A DNA stretch of 40,966 bases from Phycisphaerae bacterium. Lineage in GTDB: Bacteria > Planctomycetota > Phycisphaerae > UBA1845 > Fen-1342. Within the stretch, counting starts at the first letter, position 1. Every line of letters starts with the position of its first letter. The stretch is taken from the NCBI GenBank assembly GCA_030612705.1, contig JAUWNI010000025.1, positions 1-40,966 on the forward strand. The letters are read 5' to 3'. The notes beneath the pieces are model-generated. The model was not told where the DNA came from. It was given only the letters and a program-made list of their open reading frames with translations, and ran no database searches. This document shows, one piece after another, positions 22,657 to 31,154 of this stretch. The translations under genes were made by a program, and so were the position numbers.

Positions 22657-25110
22657 ATGTCGGGCGAGAAAGAAGCAACCGGGGAAGATCGGGCAGTCCG
22701 CATCGGTCGGGTTCTCGACTCATTTCTGAGTCGGCGCGAGGCCGGCGAGTTGGTCTCGGAGGCCGAGTTATGCACGCGGCACCCGGATATCGCCCTGGAA
22801 TTGCGGATGCACCTCGACCTGCTCGGCGATCTGCCGCCCGCGGTCGACAAGATCAACACTCTCATCGCTAAGGGATTGCTGGCGCGTAGTGAAGATCCAA
22901 AGTATCAGGCGCAGCTCGGCGCATACAAGATCCACGACTACATCGGCCGCGGCGGGATGGGGATCGTGCTGAAGGCTTATGAGGAAAGCCTCAATCGTAC
23001 GGTGGCGCTCAAAATCCTGAGACCCGAATTGGCCGACGACCACGTCGCGCTCGAACGCTTCACCCGCGAAGCCAAGGCGGCGGGTGCTTTGCGGCACCCA
23101 AACATCGTCACGGTCCACGCGATCAGCCACGAGCGCGGCGTACCGTTCATCGCGATGGAGTACGTCGAGGGTCCGTCGTTGGCGGAAGTGATACGTAGTG
23201 TCGGGTCTCCGTGCCCGACGAATGCAGCCAGTAGCGTCGGGTCTCCGTGCCCGACGGATTTAGAGGACGAACTGGATGCCGGACGAGCCGCGGACTTCAG
23301 TCCGCGCGGGGCCGACCTTCCGGAGACGAATGATACCGCGCGGGCTGAAGCCCGCGGCTCTTCCTTGCTATTGTCCAGTTCCCATTCTTCGTCTGGTTCC
23401 CGTTTCCCGTTCACCACCGACACGATTCGCCACATTTTCGGACAACTTCTCGAAGCCCTCGCCGCCGCCCACGACGCGGGCTTGATCCACCGCGACGTCA
23501 AGAGTTCGAATATTTTGCTGACGTCGAGTTCGAGTGTACCGCAACAGCCGGGGGCGGCTGTTCCACACGATCCTAAACCCCGAACCCTGAACCCTGAACC
23601 CTCAAACCGAACCCTGAACCCTGAACCCTTTATCAAGCTCGCCGACTTCGGTCTGGCCCGCATGCTCAACTCTCAAACCCGCATGACCGCCGCCGACTCA
23701 ATCCTCGGCACGCCGGAATACATGTCCCCCGAACAAGCCCGCGGCGACTCTGAGATCGACCACCGCACCGCCCTCTACTCCGCCGGCGTCGTCCTCTACG
23801 AAATGCTCACCGGCCGCGTCCCCTTCAAAGCCGACACCCCCAGCGCCATAATCCACCAGATTCTGAACACCGACCCGCCCGAACCGCGGACGTTCAACCA
23901 GGACGTCGATCCGGTCCTGGCAAGTCTGGCGATTCGGATGATGGCGAAGAGGCCGAGGGATCGCTTTGCGTCTGCAAAAGGACCCATCGCAGCTCTTCTC
24001 GCGGGCGATCGTGTGGCACCACCACGAGGTGACTGGTGGCGCAAGCTGCTGAAACGAGCCACGGCGGTCGCCGCCCCTGTCGCGATTCTTGCGGCGATGT
24101 GGCTGTGGCAAAGAGCGTCTGAGCAGCCCAAGCCAGACCTCAACGGGCACACGCCGGCACCGCGCATTGTCAATGTGTGGGTGAAACACCCCGACCTTTC
24201 GAACATCTGGGCAGAGTATGCAGATGCAACAAAGAAGGTGTTCTATGAGTTTCCAGAGGAAGTGAGGCGTGTCTCGGATGTCGCCATTGCTGACTTCTAC
24301 GGCGATGGTCGTCAGTTCATCGTCGCAGGCCTGAGCACGCCGTTGGACGGGAACAACATATTCGTTATTGACGCGCGAGGCGAACGGCTGTGGGGACTTG
24401 ATATCTCGGATTACTCGTCGGTTGAATGGCCTGACGAAATCCCGCGCGCGCAGTGGACGTGCCGCTTTGTACGTGCTGCACCGATGGATGAAGAGCCAGG
24501 CGACGAAATCGTCATTGCCGCGAATCACGACAACTACTCGCCAGCGAGGCTCGCGATCATCAACCCGCGCGACAGGCGTATCCAGTCCACGATGTGGCAC
24601 TTCGGTCATTTTGCAGACGTTAAGGTGGTACAAGGGTTCTTTGGCGCTAAGCTGCCGGCCATTGTGGCATGGACCTACAGCCACGTGCCAGGGAAGCACT
24701 TCACGGTCATGATCGTTGATCCCATGAAGATGTCAAAAGAGCCGGATGACAGCGTCTTGCGGACAGGTGTACGTGTTGGCGCAGTACCCGATAGCGCACA
24801 CGCGTATGCCTATCTTGAGTCCCCTCCTGCTCGCGACATCAGAACTGTGGATCATCCAGCGTCGAACGAAGTAATCTCAAGACCCGCAGGAACACCGAGA
24901 ATCTTGAAAGTCGAACTGTCCCTGCTTGACTCGGATCCTTCAACCGCGCCTTGGTTCAACGTGTACGTCGAGTATCTGAGCGAACGAGGTGCGGTCTTGG
25001 TGATTGACCGCAACCTGACCGTGCAGCATGTTATTCTCGCCGACACGGAGCGTCCCCTCACAGACGAGAGCTTCTGGAAGGCGCACTGGAACGTTGTAAC
25101 GTCCCAATAG
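22657..25110 (+). CDS. Receptor-type Ser/Thr protein kinase with in-frame palindromic inserts
   Basis: The product has 817 residues. A leucine-rich N-terminal leader (~15-75) is common in planctomycete kinases. The kinase domain has GRGGMG (97-102), Lys119, HRDVKSSN (278-285), DFG (330-332), SPE instead of APE (357-359) and YSAGVVLYEMLTG. The Asp usually found in subdomain IX (RSDLYS) is Ala372 here. Two inserts interrupt it: ~181-250, between the hinge and helix E, and ~290-324, between the catalytic loop and DFG. Both are made of the short palindromes found intergenically, plus a CCCTGAA-type tandem repeat. A transmembrane helix at ~467-485 leads to a ~330-residue outer domain with an FG-GAP-like strand (VAIADFYGDGRQFIVAG). 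Activity is plausible but not assured. Confidence 0.88.
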   Translation: MSGEKEATGEDRAVRIGRVLDSFLSRREAGELVSEAELCTRHPDIALELRMHLDLLGDLPPAVDKINTLIAKGLLARSEDPKYQAQLGAYKIHDYIGRGGMGIVLKAYEESLNRTVALKILRPELADDHVALERFTREAKAAGALRHPNIVTVHAISHERGVPFIAMEYVEGPSLAEVIRSVGSPCPTNAASSVGSPCPTDLEDELDAGRAADFSPRGADLPETNDTARAEARGSSLLLSSSHSSSGSRFPFTTDTIRHIFGQLLEALAAAHDAGLIHRDVKSSNILLTSSSSVPQQPGAAVPHDPKPRTLNPEPSNRTLNPEPFIKLADFGLARMLNSQTRMTAADSILGTPEYMSPEQARGDSEIDHRTALYSAGVVLYEMLTGRVPFKADTPSAIIHQILNTDPPEPRTFNQDVDPVLASLAIRMMAKRPRDRFASAKGPIAALLAGDRVAPPRGDWWRKLLKRATAVAAPVAILAAMWLWQRASEQPKPDLNGHTPAPRIVNVWVKHPDLSNIWAEYADATKKVFYEFPEEVRRVSDVAIADFYGDGRQFIVAGLSTPLDGNNIFVIDARGERLWGLDISDYSSVEWPDEIPRAQWTCRFVRAAPMDEEPGDEIVIAANHDNYSPARLAIINPRDRRIQSTMWHFGHFADVKVVQGFFGAKLPAIVAWTYSHVPGKHFTVMIVDPMKMSKEPDDSVLRTGVRVGAVPDSAHAYAYLESPPARDIRTVDHPASNEVISRPAGTPRILKVELSLLDSDPSTAPWFNVYVEYLSERGAVLVIDRNLTVQHVILADTERPLTDESFWKAHWNVVTSQ
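23195..23360. repeat. Palindromic repeats inserted in kinase coding sequence (first insert)
   Basis: Two copies of a GTAGCGTCGGGT-type palindrome (23195-23219, 23231-23255) and two copies of a CCGCGG-type palindrome (23287-23310, 23336-23360) lie in frame. The second GTAGCG copy matches the reverse complement of intergenic 9848-9872 at 24 of 25 positions. The last copy matches the reverse complement of intergenic 22453-22477 at 24 of 25. The copy at 23287 has GGA-CTTCAG-TCC where others have GGG-CTTTAG-CCC, a compensated change. Confidence 0.85.
23543..23626. repeat. Palindrome plus CCCTGAA tandem repeat in kinase coding sequence (second insert)
   Basis: A perfect palindrome ACAGCCGGGGGCGGCTGT (23544-23561) is identical to the intergenic copy at 6162-6179. 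It is followed by tandem 7-nt units of CCCTGAA with minor variants to ~23626, encoding an RTLNPEP-type repeat in the protein. The insert lies between the kinase catalytic loop and DFG. Confidence 0.85.
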
Positions 25111-25223
25111 TAAGCATCTGTAACGACCCGGCTTGATGGCCGGGCTTGCCGACGCCACACACAACTGGATGCTTACACGATACGGTCACCGGGCCAAGAA
25201 CCGGATATCAGCTCTTGGCCCGG
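25110..25223. terminator. Two hairpins between convergent genes
   Basis: GTAAGCATC (25110-25118) pairs with GATGCTTAC (25168-25176) around an inner CCCGGC/GCCGGG hairpin. CCGGGCCAAGA (25189-25199) pairs with TCTTGGCCCGG (25213-25223). They fill the 170-nt gap between the convergent kinase and RCC1/LamG genes and could terminate both transcripts, although neither is followed by a long T-run. Confidence 0.5.
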
Positions 25224-25280
25224 CGTAGGCCGTGTCTGATGTTGGCTTGACGTAAACCACTCGCTATATAAGCCGCTGCA

Positions 25281-26918
25281 CTAGTTAGGCTGCAGTGCCA
25301 GGCTGAAGTAGGCGCCGCCGCCGACGGCGACGTAGTCATCACCGGCAAGTGGATCACATTGACCATGTTCGTTGTTGCCCCAGGCGGCGATCGACCCATC
25401 AGCTCTCAGCGCCAGATTGTGGTACCCGCCCGCGTCGATGGCCACGAAGTCGTTGCCGTCTGGCGTGTCGGTGACCTGTCCGTAATCGTCTGCGCTGCCG
25501 TCGCAGATGCCCCACGCGACCAGCGAACCATCGGCCCGGAGCGCCAGACAGTGCCAGACGCCGCAGCTAATGGCAACGAAGTCATTGCCCGAGGGGACCG
25601 TGGCTTGTCCGTAGTCATCCCTGCCCCAACCGACAAGCGAGCGGTCGGCCCGAATGGCCACGCCGTGGTAGCAGCCTGCGGCGATGGCCGTGAAGTCGTT
25701 GCCCGTGGGAACCAAGTGCTGGCCGTGGTGAGGGTGGCCACTTCCGTCTCCCGCTCCCCACGCGACAATCGATCCGTCGGACTTGAGCGCCATGCTCCAG
25801 TAATCACCGGCGGCTACGGCTGCATAGTCGTTTCCGGAAGGAAAATCGCATGCACCATATATGTTCCTACCCCACGCGTCGAGTGAGCCGTCGGCCTTCA
25901 GGACCACATTATGCTCCCCGAAGGTAGCTATGGAGACATAGTTGTTCCCCAGAGGCACATCGATTTGCCCATTGCTGTTGCAGCCCCAGGCTTCGAGCGA
26001 TCCGTCGGACTTGAGGGCGAGCCCGTGACAGTTAGCTCCGTCAACGGCAATGAAGTCCGTGTTTGGCTCGGGTACGTCGCATTGGCCATACTCGTTCAAG
26101 CCCCATGCCGCGATCCGCCAGGGATAGCGCGCAACGTTTGAGATCCTGACCTCATCAATCTTAAGTCCGATGTTCGTTCCGCAATAATTACCACCGAGAT
26201 ACACGTCATAGTCCGGAAGGTACTCCGGCACGAGACTGGTCGACTGCCGGGCAACCTCGCTATCGTTCACATAAAGCGCGACATCTTCCTCGTAGCGATA
26301 CACGGCGGCCAAATGGAACCACTGCTTCACGTACGCGGACACGTCGGCGGATGCAACCGTGACGTTGTTAATCTGAAACTCGGCTATGCCGTTCACGATG
26401 CTCAGGTAGTATGGTTCATGTCCCGACACGTGTTCGCTGTAGTGGTAAACGATTCCGTGAGACTCAGTGTTGGTGGGGAAATACACCCACGCCTCGACCG
26501 TCCAGTCACCGCTGCCGGGGTATGTGCAGCCCTCGCCGGGCGCCGTGAGCGCCCCACCGTCGGACTCGAAGCAGTCACCAGGATAGCCGTCTTCGCCCAT
26601 CATCACGCCGCGGCAGTGCGGGGCGTCATCGACCCAACCGACTTGGTCGGTCTTGACGGTGAGGTGGTTTCCGTTACCGCTGAAGTCGTCGCCGTTGCCG
26701 TTTAGGTACCAGAGCGCAACGGTGTGCTCGTCGGGTTGCCACGCTTGATCGCAGCATACACCGTAGCGTGCGAGCAGAGCCGCCAAGTCGGAAAGATCCA
26801 CGCAGCCGTCGCCGTTTAGATCGCCTTCGCATGGTCCCGGGCACTGGGCCAGCGCCGTGGGTGTAATCACCAACATAATGGTGCCAAGCAATCCAAGCCA
26901 TAATCGAGTCTTTCGCAT
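25281..26918 (-). CDS. Secreted dockerin-like/LamG/RCC1-repeat protein
   Basis: The 545-residue product starts at ATG 26918 shortly after GGAGG. Order: signal peptide (MRKTRLWLGLLGTIMLVITPTALAQ), a dockerin-like Ca-binding EF-loop (GDLNGDGCVDLSDLAALLARYGV, ~32-54), a LamG/concanavalin-like domain (~65-275, with GDWTVEAWVYF, WFHLAAVYRYEEDVALYVND and IDEVRISNVARYP) and about seven RCC1-like blades (FIAVDGANCHGLALKSDGSL, then AWGxNxxGQxxVP). In most such proteins the dockerin-like part is C-terminal; here it is immediately after the signal. Secretion is clear; carbohydrate or protein binding by LamG is inferred. No catalytic domain is seen. Confidence 0.88.
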   Translation of the reverse strand: MRKTRLWLGLLGTIMLVITPTALAQCPGPCEGDLNGDGCVDLSDLAALLARYGVCCDQAWQPDEHTVALWYLNGNGDDFSGNGNHLTVKTDQVGWVDDAPHCRGVMMGEDGYPGDCFESDGGALTAPGEGCTYPGSGDWTVEAWVYFPTNTESHGIVYHYSEHVSGHEPYYLSIVNGIAEFQINNVTVASADVSAYVKQWFHLAAVYRYEEDVALYVNDSEVARQSTSLVPEYLPDYDVYLGGNYCGTNIGLKIDEVRISNVARYPWRIAAWGLNEYGQCDVPEPNTDFIAVDGANCHGLALKSDGSLEAWGCNSNGQIDVPLGNNYVSIATFGEHNVVLKADGSLDAWGRNIYGACDFPSGNDYAAVAAGDYWSMALKSDGSIVAWGAGDGSGHPHHGQHLVPTGNDFTAIAAGCYHGVAIRADRSLVGWGRDDYGQATVPSGNDFVAISCGVWHCLALRADGSLVAWGICDGSADDYGQVTDTPDGNDFVAIDAGGYHNLALRADGSIAAWGNNEHGQCDPLAGDDYVAVGGGAYFSLALQPN

Positions 26919-27201
26919 GATACTGTCCTCCGATAGAAATGTACCCAGGCCGTTGAGATGCTCTAGGGCCGTACCGTGAGGCGATCCACTATCACCTCGT
27001 CGCTAAGTTCTTGAATGCCGTCCCGATCGGCTTTTCGCGCGAAAATCAAAAGAAATGAGAAAAAGACTGTTCACTTCCGAGAAAGGTGACCGGCTTATGG
27101 CAATCCAACCGCGCGCCACGTGCACGATAGCCGCGCGGCAATAAACACTTGGCCCCTTAGCCCCTCGGCCCCTCGGCCCCTTGGCCCCTCTCCCCACTCC
27201 T

Positions 27202-27828
27202 CTATATCCCCGACAAAAACCGCGAGATCGACACCATCTGCTCGCGCAAGGCCGTCAAACCCTCGTGACAAAGCTGGTAAATCCGAGCCTCTTTCTTATC
27301 CAGCTCCGCCGCGATCTGCTTCACCGGCCGGCCCAGCAGGAATCGCCGGCGGATCACCTCCCGCTGATCCGGCTTCAAACGTGCCAGCGACGTCATCACC
27401 GCCGCGACGGCCTCCTCCTGCCGCATTTGCCGGCTCGGCGTCGGATCGCCTGCGGATATGTCGGCGAGCAGGCCCCGGTACGAGGTGTCGGCCACGCCGG
27501 CGGGTTGGCCTAGCTCGCGGTTGATGTCGCGTTTCCGGCGGTGCAGGGCGCGAAGCCGCCCCGTCAGCTCGTTCAATGCGATCGCCTCCAGCCACTTATA
27601 AAAGCCGCCGGGGGTGTCGAAATCGCACTCGCCGACATGCTCGAACGCCGCGATGTACGCCTCCTGCAGCACGTCGTCCGGATCGATTTTCGATTGTAAT
27701 TGAGCCCCGATTCGCCGCGCGACCACCGCCCGCAACGCCGCGTGATAATGCACGACCAGTTGTTGAAACGCGTCGGCATCACCCCGGCCGGCGGCATCGA
27801 GCAGGTTTGCCAGTTGAGCGTCATTCAT
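27202..27828 (-). CDS. ECF-type sigma-70 family sigma factor
   Basis: The product has 208 residues from ATG 27828; an ATG at 27861 adds 11 residues but lacks an SD. Region 2 is DADAFQQLVVHYHAALRAVVARR, then DPDDVLQEAYIAAFEHV and FYKWLEAIALNELTGRLRALHRRKRD. Region 4 is LKPDQREVIRRRFLLGRPVKQIAAELDKKEARIYQLCHEGLTALREQM with a helix-turn-helix. This two-region form is abundant in planctomycetes, often near Ser/Thr kinase genes, as here. It starts about 60 nt after a tRNA-Val on the same strand and may be cotranscribed with it. No anti-sigma gene is adjacent. Confidence 0.88.
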   Translation of the reverse strand: MNDAQLANLLDAAGRGDADAFQQLVVHYHAALRAVVARRIGAQLQSKIDPDDVLQEAYIAAFEHVGECDFDTPGGFYKWLEAIALNELTGRLRALHRRKRDINRELGQPAGVADTSYRGLLADISAGDPTPSRQMRQEEAVAAVMTSLARLKPDQREVIRRRFLLGRPVKQIAAELDKKEARIYQLCHEGLTALREQMVSISRFLSGI

Positions 27829-27887
27829 CAAAACTCGCGTCACCCCACGAATCACGACCATGGAATATGCAACGGCGATGGGAAAAT

Positions 27888-27961
27888 TGGGCGGTACCGG
27901 ACTCGAACCAGTGACTTCTTCCTTGTAAGGGAAGCGCTCTAGCCAACTGAGCTAACCGCCC
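27888..27961 (-). tRNA. tRNA-Val (anticodon UAC)
   Basis: On the minus strand a full cloverleaf folds: acceptor GGGCGGT/ACCGCCC, D arm GCTC/GAGC, anticodon stem CTTCC/GGAAG around loop CTTACAA (anticodon TAC), T arm ACTGG-TTCGAGT-CCGGT and discriminator A. CCA is not encoded. The 73-nt body has no mismatches in the stems. Confidence 0.97.
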
Positions 27962-28305
27962 GTGTCCGATACTTTATCGCATCGCGGGGTGAGAGGGAGT
28001 GGCGGTGGGGCGATTTTTCAAAAAACGCGATGTTCATCGGCTTTTTTCAAACCCGATTTGAAAATGAGCATGTTGGGTGCCTAGGATCAGGTGGTCAGGC
28101 CCCATTTCCCTGGCCGGAGCACCGTCTTGACCTCGGGATTGTTGAGGCGCCGGTGTGATTGAAGCACATGTACGTACCGTGTGATCCGCGCGGTGGGTGT
28201 ATTTGCGCTCATGGCATAGGGAGTGTGGGGCGTGTGTCGAGGAGTAGTTGCGCGGAATGTCCGCGCATCCAAAGGTTGGTCGGGAGACCCTCTAGGAGGG
28301 AAGGA
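27962..28305. other. Intergenic region between tRNA-Val and the PEP-CTERM gene
   Basis: No gene is seen. The tRNA promoter should lie at the left end; the minus-strand GATAAAGTAT at about 27967-27976 is a possible -10. The right end carries TGCGCGG/CCGCGCA (28250-28268) and a GGGAGACCCTCTAGGAGGG fold just before the PEP-CTERM gene's start, which could influence its translation. Confidence 0.45.
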
Positions 28306-29040
28306 ATGAGAAGCAAGGCCATATGGGCGACGGCAGGTCTTCTGTTTGTCGCCGCCGCGACGGTAAACGCCGACGAGCTCTTGTGGGACAACTATCCCGG
28401 CGGGCTTGGTGGGCTACAGGACGTCACGTTCAACATGAGTTCGGAGCGTAATACGGCGGTTTGGGAGTCGACGTGGATTGTTGATGATGTGGATTTCGCG
28501 GAGACCAATATCGATCCGGGCGACGCGACGCTGACGCGGCTTGAATGGGTGGGGGCCCGACAGCCGGGTTACTCTTATTCGACGGTGGACGTGATCGTGC
28601 TCGACGGTAATTTCAGCACGCTGTTCGAGCTGTCGGATTTGGAATACAGCTTGACGGATTACGATTCCGAACTCGGTCCCGGGATGCAGTTGTACGAAGG
28701 AGAGGTCGAACTGGATGTGTCGGAGGCGATTCCGTGGCAGGAATTGACCGAGCACTTTTACATCGGCGTGCGTTTGGTGGGTGACGGTTACTACCAGGGT
28801 CGCAACCGGAATGTGACGAGCTCGATCGATACGACCTTGCGGGGTCGGACGGAAGGATACATGAAAGCAGCGATCTTCGGCGCCCCGGACTGGACGCCGG
28901 CGAGTGATGTGTGGTACGCACCGCCGTCTGACGAGAACAATTTTGAATTCGCATTTCGCGTTTACGCGGACGTGGTTCCCGAGCCGGCCGGCGTGGTGCT
29001 GTTGCTGGCTGGGAGCGTGTTGATGCTACGGAGGCGTTAG
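28306..29040 (+). CDS. PEP-CTERM sorting-signal protein
   Basis: The product has 244 residues from ATG 28306, 6 nt after AGGAGG; the frame is open upstream but only this start gives a signal peptide (MRSKAIWATAGLLFVAAATVNA). The mature part is a beta-rich domain of ~200 residues (LLWDNYPGG, then VDVIVLDGNFSTLFELSD) without a named family. It ends with VPEPAGVVLLLAGSVLMLRRR, i.e. PEP motif, hydrophobic helix and Arg cluster, the signal processed by exosortase (EpsH/XrtA-type). Surface or extracellular-matrix location is therefore likely. No exosortase gene is in the window. A rho-independent-like terminator follows at 29191. Confidence 0.9.
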   Translation: MRSKAIWATAGLLFVAAATVNADELLWDNYPGGLGGLQDVTFNMSSERNTAVWESTWIVDDVDFAETNIDPGDATLTRLEWVGARQPGYSYSTVDVIVLDGNFSTLFELSDLEYSLTDYDSELGPGMQLYEGEVELDVSEAIPWQELTEHFYIGVRLVGDGYYQGRNRNVTSSIDTTLRGRTEGYMKAAIFGAPDWTPASDVWYAPPSDENNFEFAFRVYADVVPEPAGVVLLLAGSVLMLRRR

Positions 29041-29190
29041 TCTGACGTAAACACGGCTGGGTTTAAGAAGCGATCGGTTTCCCTCGCGCCTGCGAAAGAA
29101 TGCCGGGCTCCCCCATCCGACTGGGCATAGGTTCAGTTGGGCGGCTAGTCAGGACGAGGCTCAAACCGATCGTCTTCTATATAGGGTGGG

Positions 29191-29221
29191 CGCGGGCTAA
29201 TGGGCGGCCCGCGTTTTCTTT
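29191..29221 (+). terminator. Rho-independent-like terminator after the PEP-CTERM gene
   Basis: CGCGGGC (29191-29197) and GCCCGCG (29207-29213) form a perfect 7-bp stem with a 9-nt loop. TTTTCTTT follows at once. It lies 150 nt beyond the stop of the PEP-CTERM gene. Confidence 0.75.
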
Positions 29222-29227
29222 GCGCCT

Positions 29228-29538
29228 CTAGTGCTCTGTCTGCCATCGATTAATGGGCTGATGTGCCATTGCTCTTGAGCAGTGCTAAGCGTCGCTGGAA
29301 GCACGGACAAGCAAACTGCCGCTTGTCCGTGGCACCCGGCGCGATGGCCCGCACAGCGGAGCCGGCGTGTCCCCACGCCGGTTTCCGGGCTGGGGACGGC
29401 CCGGCTCTGTTGCATGATCGCACACGGTCATATAGATGCGGAACCAGCATGGCCGCGCTTCGCTTGGCCATGGCACCCAACCCGCGGCGTTTCGCGGCCG
29501 CCACGGTGGGCGGCCGCCACGTCGGCAGTTGTTATCGG
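29228..29538. repeat. Repeat-rich intergenic region
   Basis: This stretch has no gene and consists of GC-rich inverted repeats. The clearest is CACGGACAAGCAAACTGCCG to GTCCGTG at 29302-29331, a 30-nt palindrome whose exact reverse complement occurs at 39045-39074. CCGGCGTG/CACGCCGG and GGTGGGCGGCCGCCAC folds follow. TAGTGCTC at 29230-29237 recalls the end repeat of the 17197 element. Confidence 0.65.
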
Positions 29539-30675
29539 TTACGACTCGACGGGGGTTTCTTTTTTGATGGGTTCGCCGGGCATGGCGGCGGCGATGGCGC
29601 TGATGGTTTCGGCGTCGGCGTCGGTGACGCTCGGCTCGATGACGCCCCGCAGGGTACTGCACGTGCGCGGCCAGGTTTCGATGGCGCGTCGGCGGGCGCG
29701 GGTCTTGGTTTCGGCCAGGGCGACGCGGACCTCGGAGAAAGCCTTCTTGACGTTGGTCAGCGCGGATTCGGCGTTGCGGTTCATGCTGCGGAGCGAGGTG
29801 AGCTCGCACTCGTAGAACTGGTGCTGTTCGATCAGCCGAGTGTTCTCGCGCTCGACGTGCATGAGCAGGGCTTGGATGTTTTTCTTTTCAGCGCGGACGG
29901 CGTCGAGCTTCTGTTGGATGTCCTCGTGGGCGCCGCGAATGTCCTCGTTGCGGTCTTCGGCGGCGCGGAGGTCCATTTCGATCTGGTGCTTGGCGGCGCG
30001 GGCCTCGTCGAGGGCCATCTGGGTTTCCTGCTGCTTGAGCTGGAGGTTGCCGCGCTCTTCCTGGAGATCCTTGTGGGTGCGGTCGAGCTGGTCGAGCTTG
30101 GCGTTGGTGTTCTTGATGTCGACGCGCAGGCCGTCGCGCTCCTTGCGAACGGCCCAGAGCTCTTCGAGCTGTTTGTTGGCCGCTTTGAGCTCGCTGTTGA
30201 TCCGGGTGTTTTCCTTGTCCGCCCGTGAGAGCTGTTCATTCAGGCGTTGGGCGCGGGCATTGGAGTCGGTGATTTCCTCTTCGAGGAGGTTGACCTCCTG
30301 GCGGACCTGTTCGAGGGCCTCGACGCGGGTTTGCAGCGTGACGGTTTGCCACTCGAGTTCCTGGATACGCTGCTTCGCGTTCTGGTTTTGCTCGTGGGTG
30401 TCGGTGAGCTCGCGTTCGAGGGTTTCGCGGATTTCCTCGTAGCGGTCGAGCTGATCCTCGAGCTCGTTGATCACCGTGAGCACGTCGTCGCGTTCGTCGA
30501 CGAATGTGTCGGGCAAGGAGCGTTTCACCTCCTGATCCTGTTCCGGGCCGCCGTGGGGCTTTTTGTCGGCCTTACCAGGGTGTTTGGTGCCTTTCCGGGT
30601 GACGGTCGACGTGTTCGGTGTCGTTTTGTCGTTGCTTTCACGCGCGTTCGAGTCTGTGGTTTGCATAGTTTCCAT
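29539..30675 (-). CDS. Cytoplasmic long coiled-coil protein
   Basis: The product is 378 residues with no signal peptide. A second ATG three codons in (30666) is also possible, and the SD is weak. The N-terminal ~50 residues are polar and disordered-looking (Thr/Lys/Gly). Residues ~60-320 form an almost continuous heptad-rich coiled coil (NELEDQLDRYEEIRETLERELTDTHEQ, KQQETQMALDEARAAKHQIEMDLRAAEDRN). The C-terminus is a short different domain. SMC-like Walker motifs are absent, so it is a structural or scaffold protein. Neighbouring regions are repeat-rich, and no partner gene is evident. Confidence 0.78.
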   Translation of the reverse strand: METMQTTDSNARESNDKTTPNTSTVTRKGTKHPGKADKKPHGGPEQDQEVKRSLPDTFVDERDDVLTVINELEDQLDRYEEIRETLERELTDTHEQNQNAKQRIQELEWQTVTLQTRVEALEQVRQEVNLLEEEITDSNARAQRLNEQLSRADKENTRINSELKAANKQLEELWAVRKERDGLRVDIKNTNAKLDQLDRTHKDLQEERGNLQLKQQETQMALDEARAAKHQIEMDLRAAEDRNEDIRGAHEDIQQKLDAVRAEKKNIQALLMHVERENTRLIEQHQFYECELTSLRSMNRNAESALTNVKKAFSEVRVALAETKTRARRRAIETWPRTCSTLRGVIEPSVTDADAETISAIAAAMPGEPIKKETPVES

Positions 30676-30927
30676 ATCCTAGTGCAGTTCCTTGTGACTA
30701 TGCCTGAAACACGGCGTTCGACCGAAGCCCGGAGATTCGTGTTGCGGGGCCTCGGTGAGAATCGTTATCGGGTTTTTTTGCGCGGGGGCTTGACCAGGAG
30801 GTTGGTGACGTGGGGTAAGGGTGCAGTTTTTGCGTGTGGGTGTGTGTAAGATCGGTGCGGCAGCATTTTCGGGAGGGGTTTCGAGTTCGTGGTCTGATGG
30901 TGGGGGGGTAGCACAATCAAATGCACA

Positions 30928-31061
30928 CCTACAATGTAAACGGCCGATTTCTTCGCGGTTCGCGAAGATTTTCGTTGCGTGGGTGGCCCGTAGCTTCAGC
31001 GGTGGGGGACACGAATGGACGGTCGATTCGTGTTCCCCACGGCTAAAGCCATGGGCCACCC
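30928..31061. repeat. 134-nt repeat ending in the 81-nt nested palindrome, copy 4
   Basis: Positions 30981-31061 are an 81-nt nested palindrome almost identical to copy 1. The 53 nt before it (CTACAATGTAAACGGCC, and so on) also match those before copy 1. The 5' sub-hairpin is GTAGCTTCAGCGGT and the 3' one ACGGCTAAAGCCAT. The 479-nt gap 30676-31154 contains nothing else apart from this and a GCTACATGACTTTT repeat. Confidence 0.85.
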
Positions 31062-31112
31062 GACCGAGAACACGGGGAAAACGCTATTTTCGACGACGTT
31101 CGGTAAGGGGCC

Positions 31113-31147
31113 CGGACGCTACATGACTTTTTACGGCGGACTGCTAT
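31113..31147. repeat. GCTACATGACTTTT-type repeat
   Basis: CGGACGCTACATGACTTTTT followed by ACGGCGGACTGCTATG matches the right part of the repeat at 9860-9897 and, in reverse complement, the sequences after 40676 and 36740. Confidence 0.7.
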
Positions 31148-31154
31148 GCGGCTT

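Noticed and set aside
23579-23626. CCCTGAA repeat as a telomere-like or CRISPR-like array
   Set aside because: The units are 7 nt, contiguous and in a coding frame, with no spacers. It is a simple tandem repeat.
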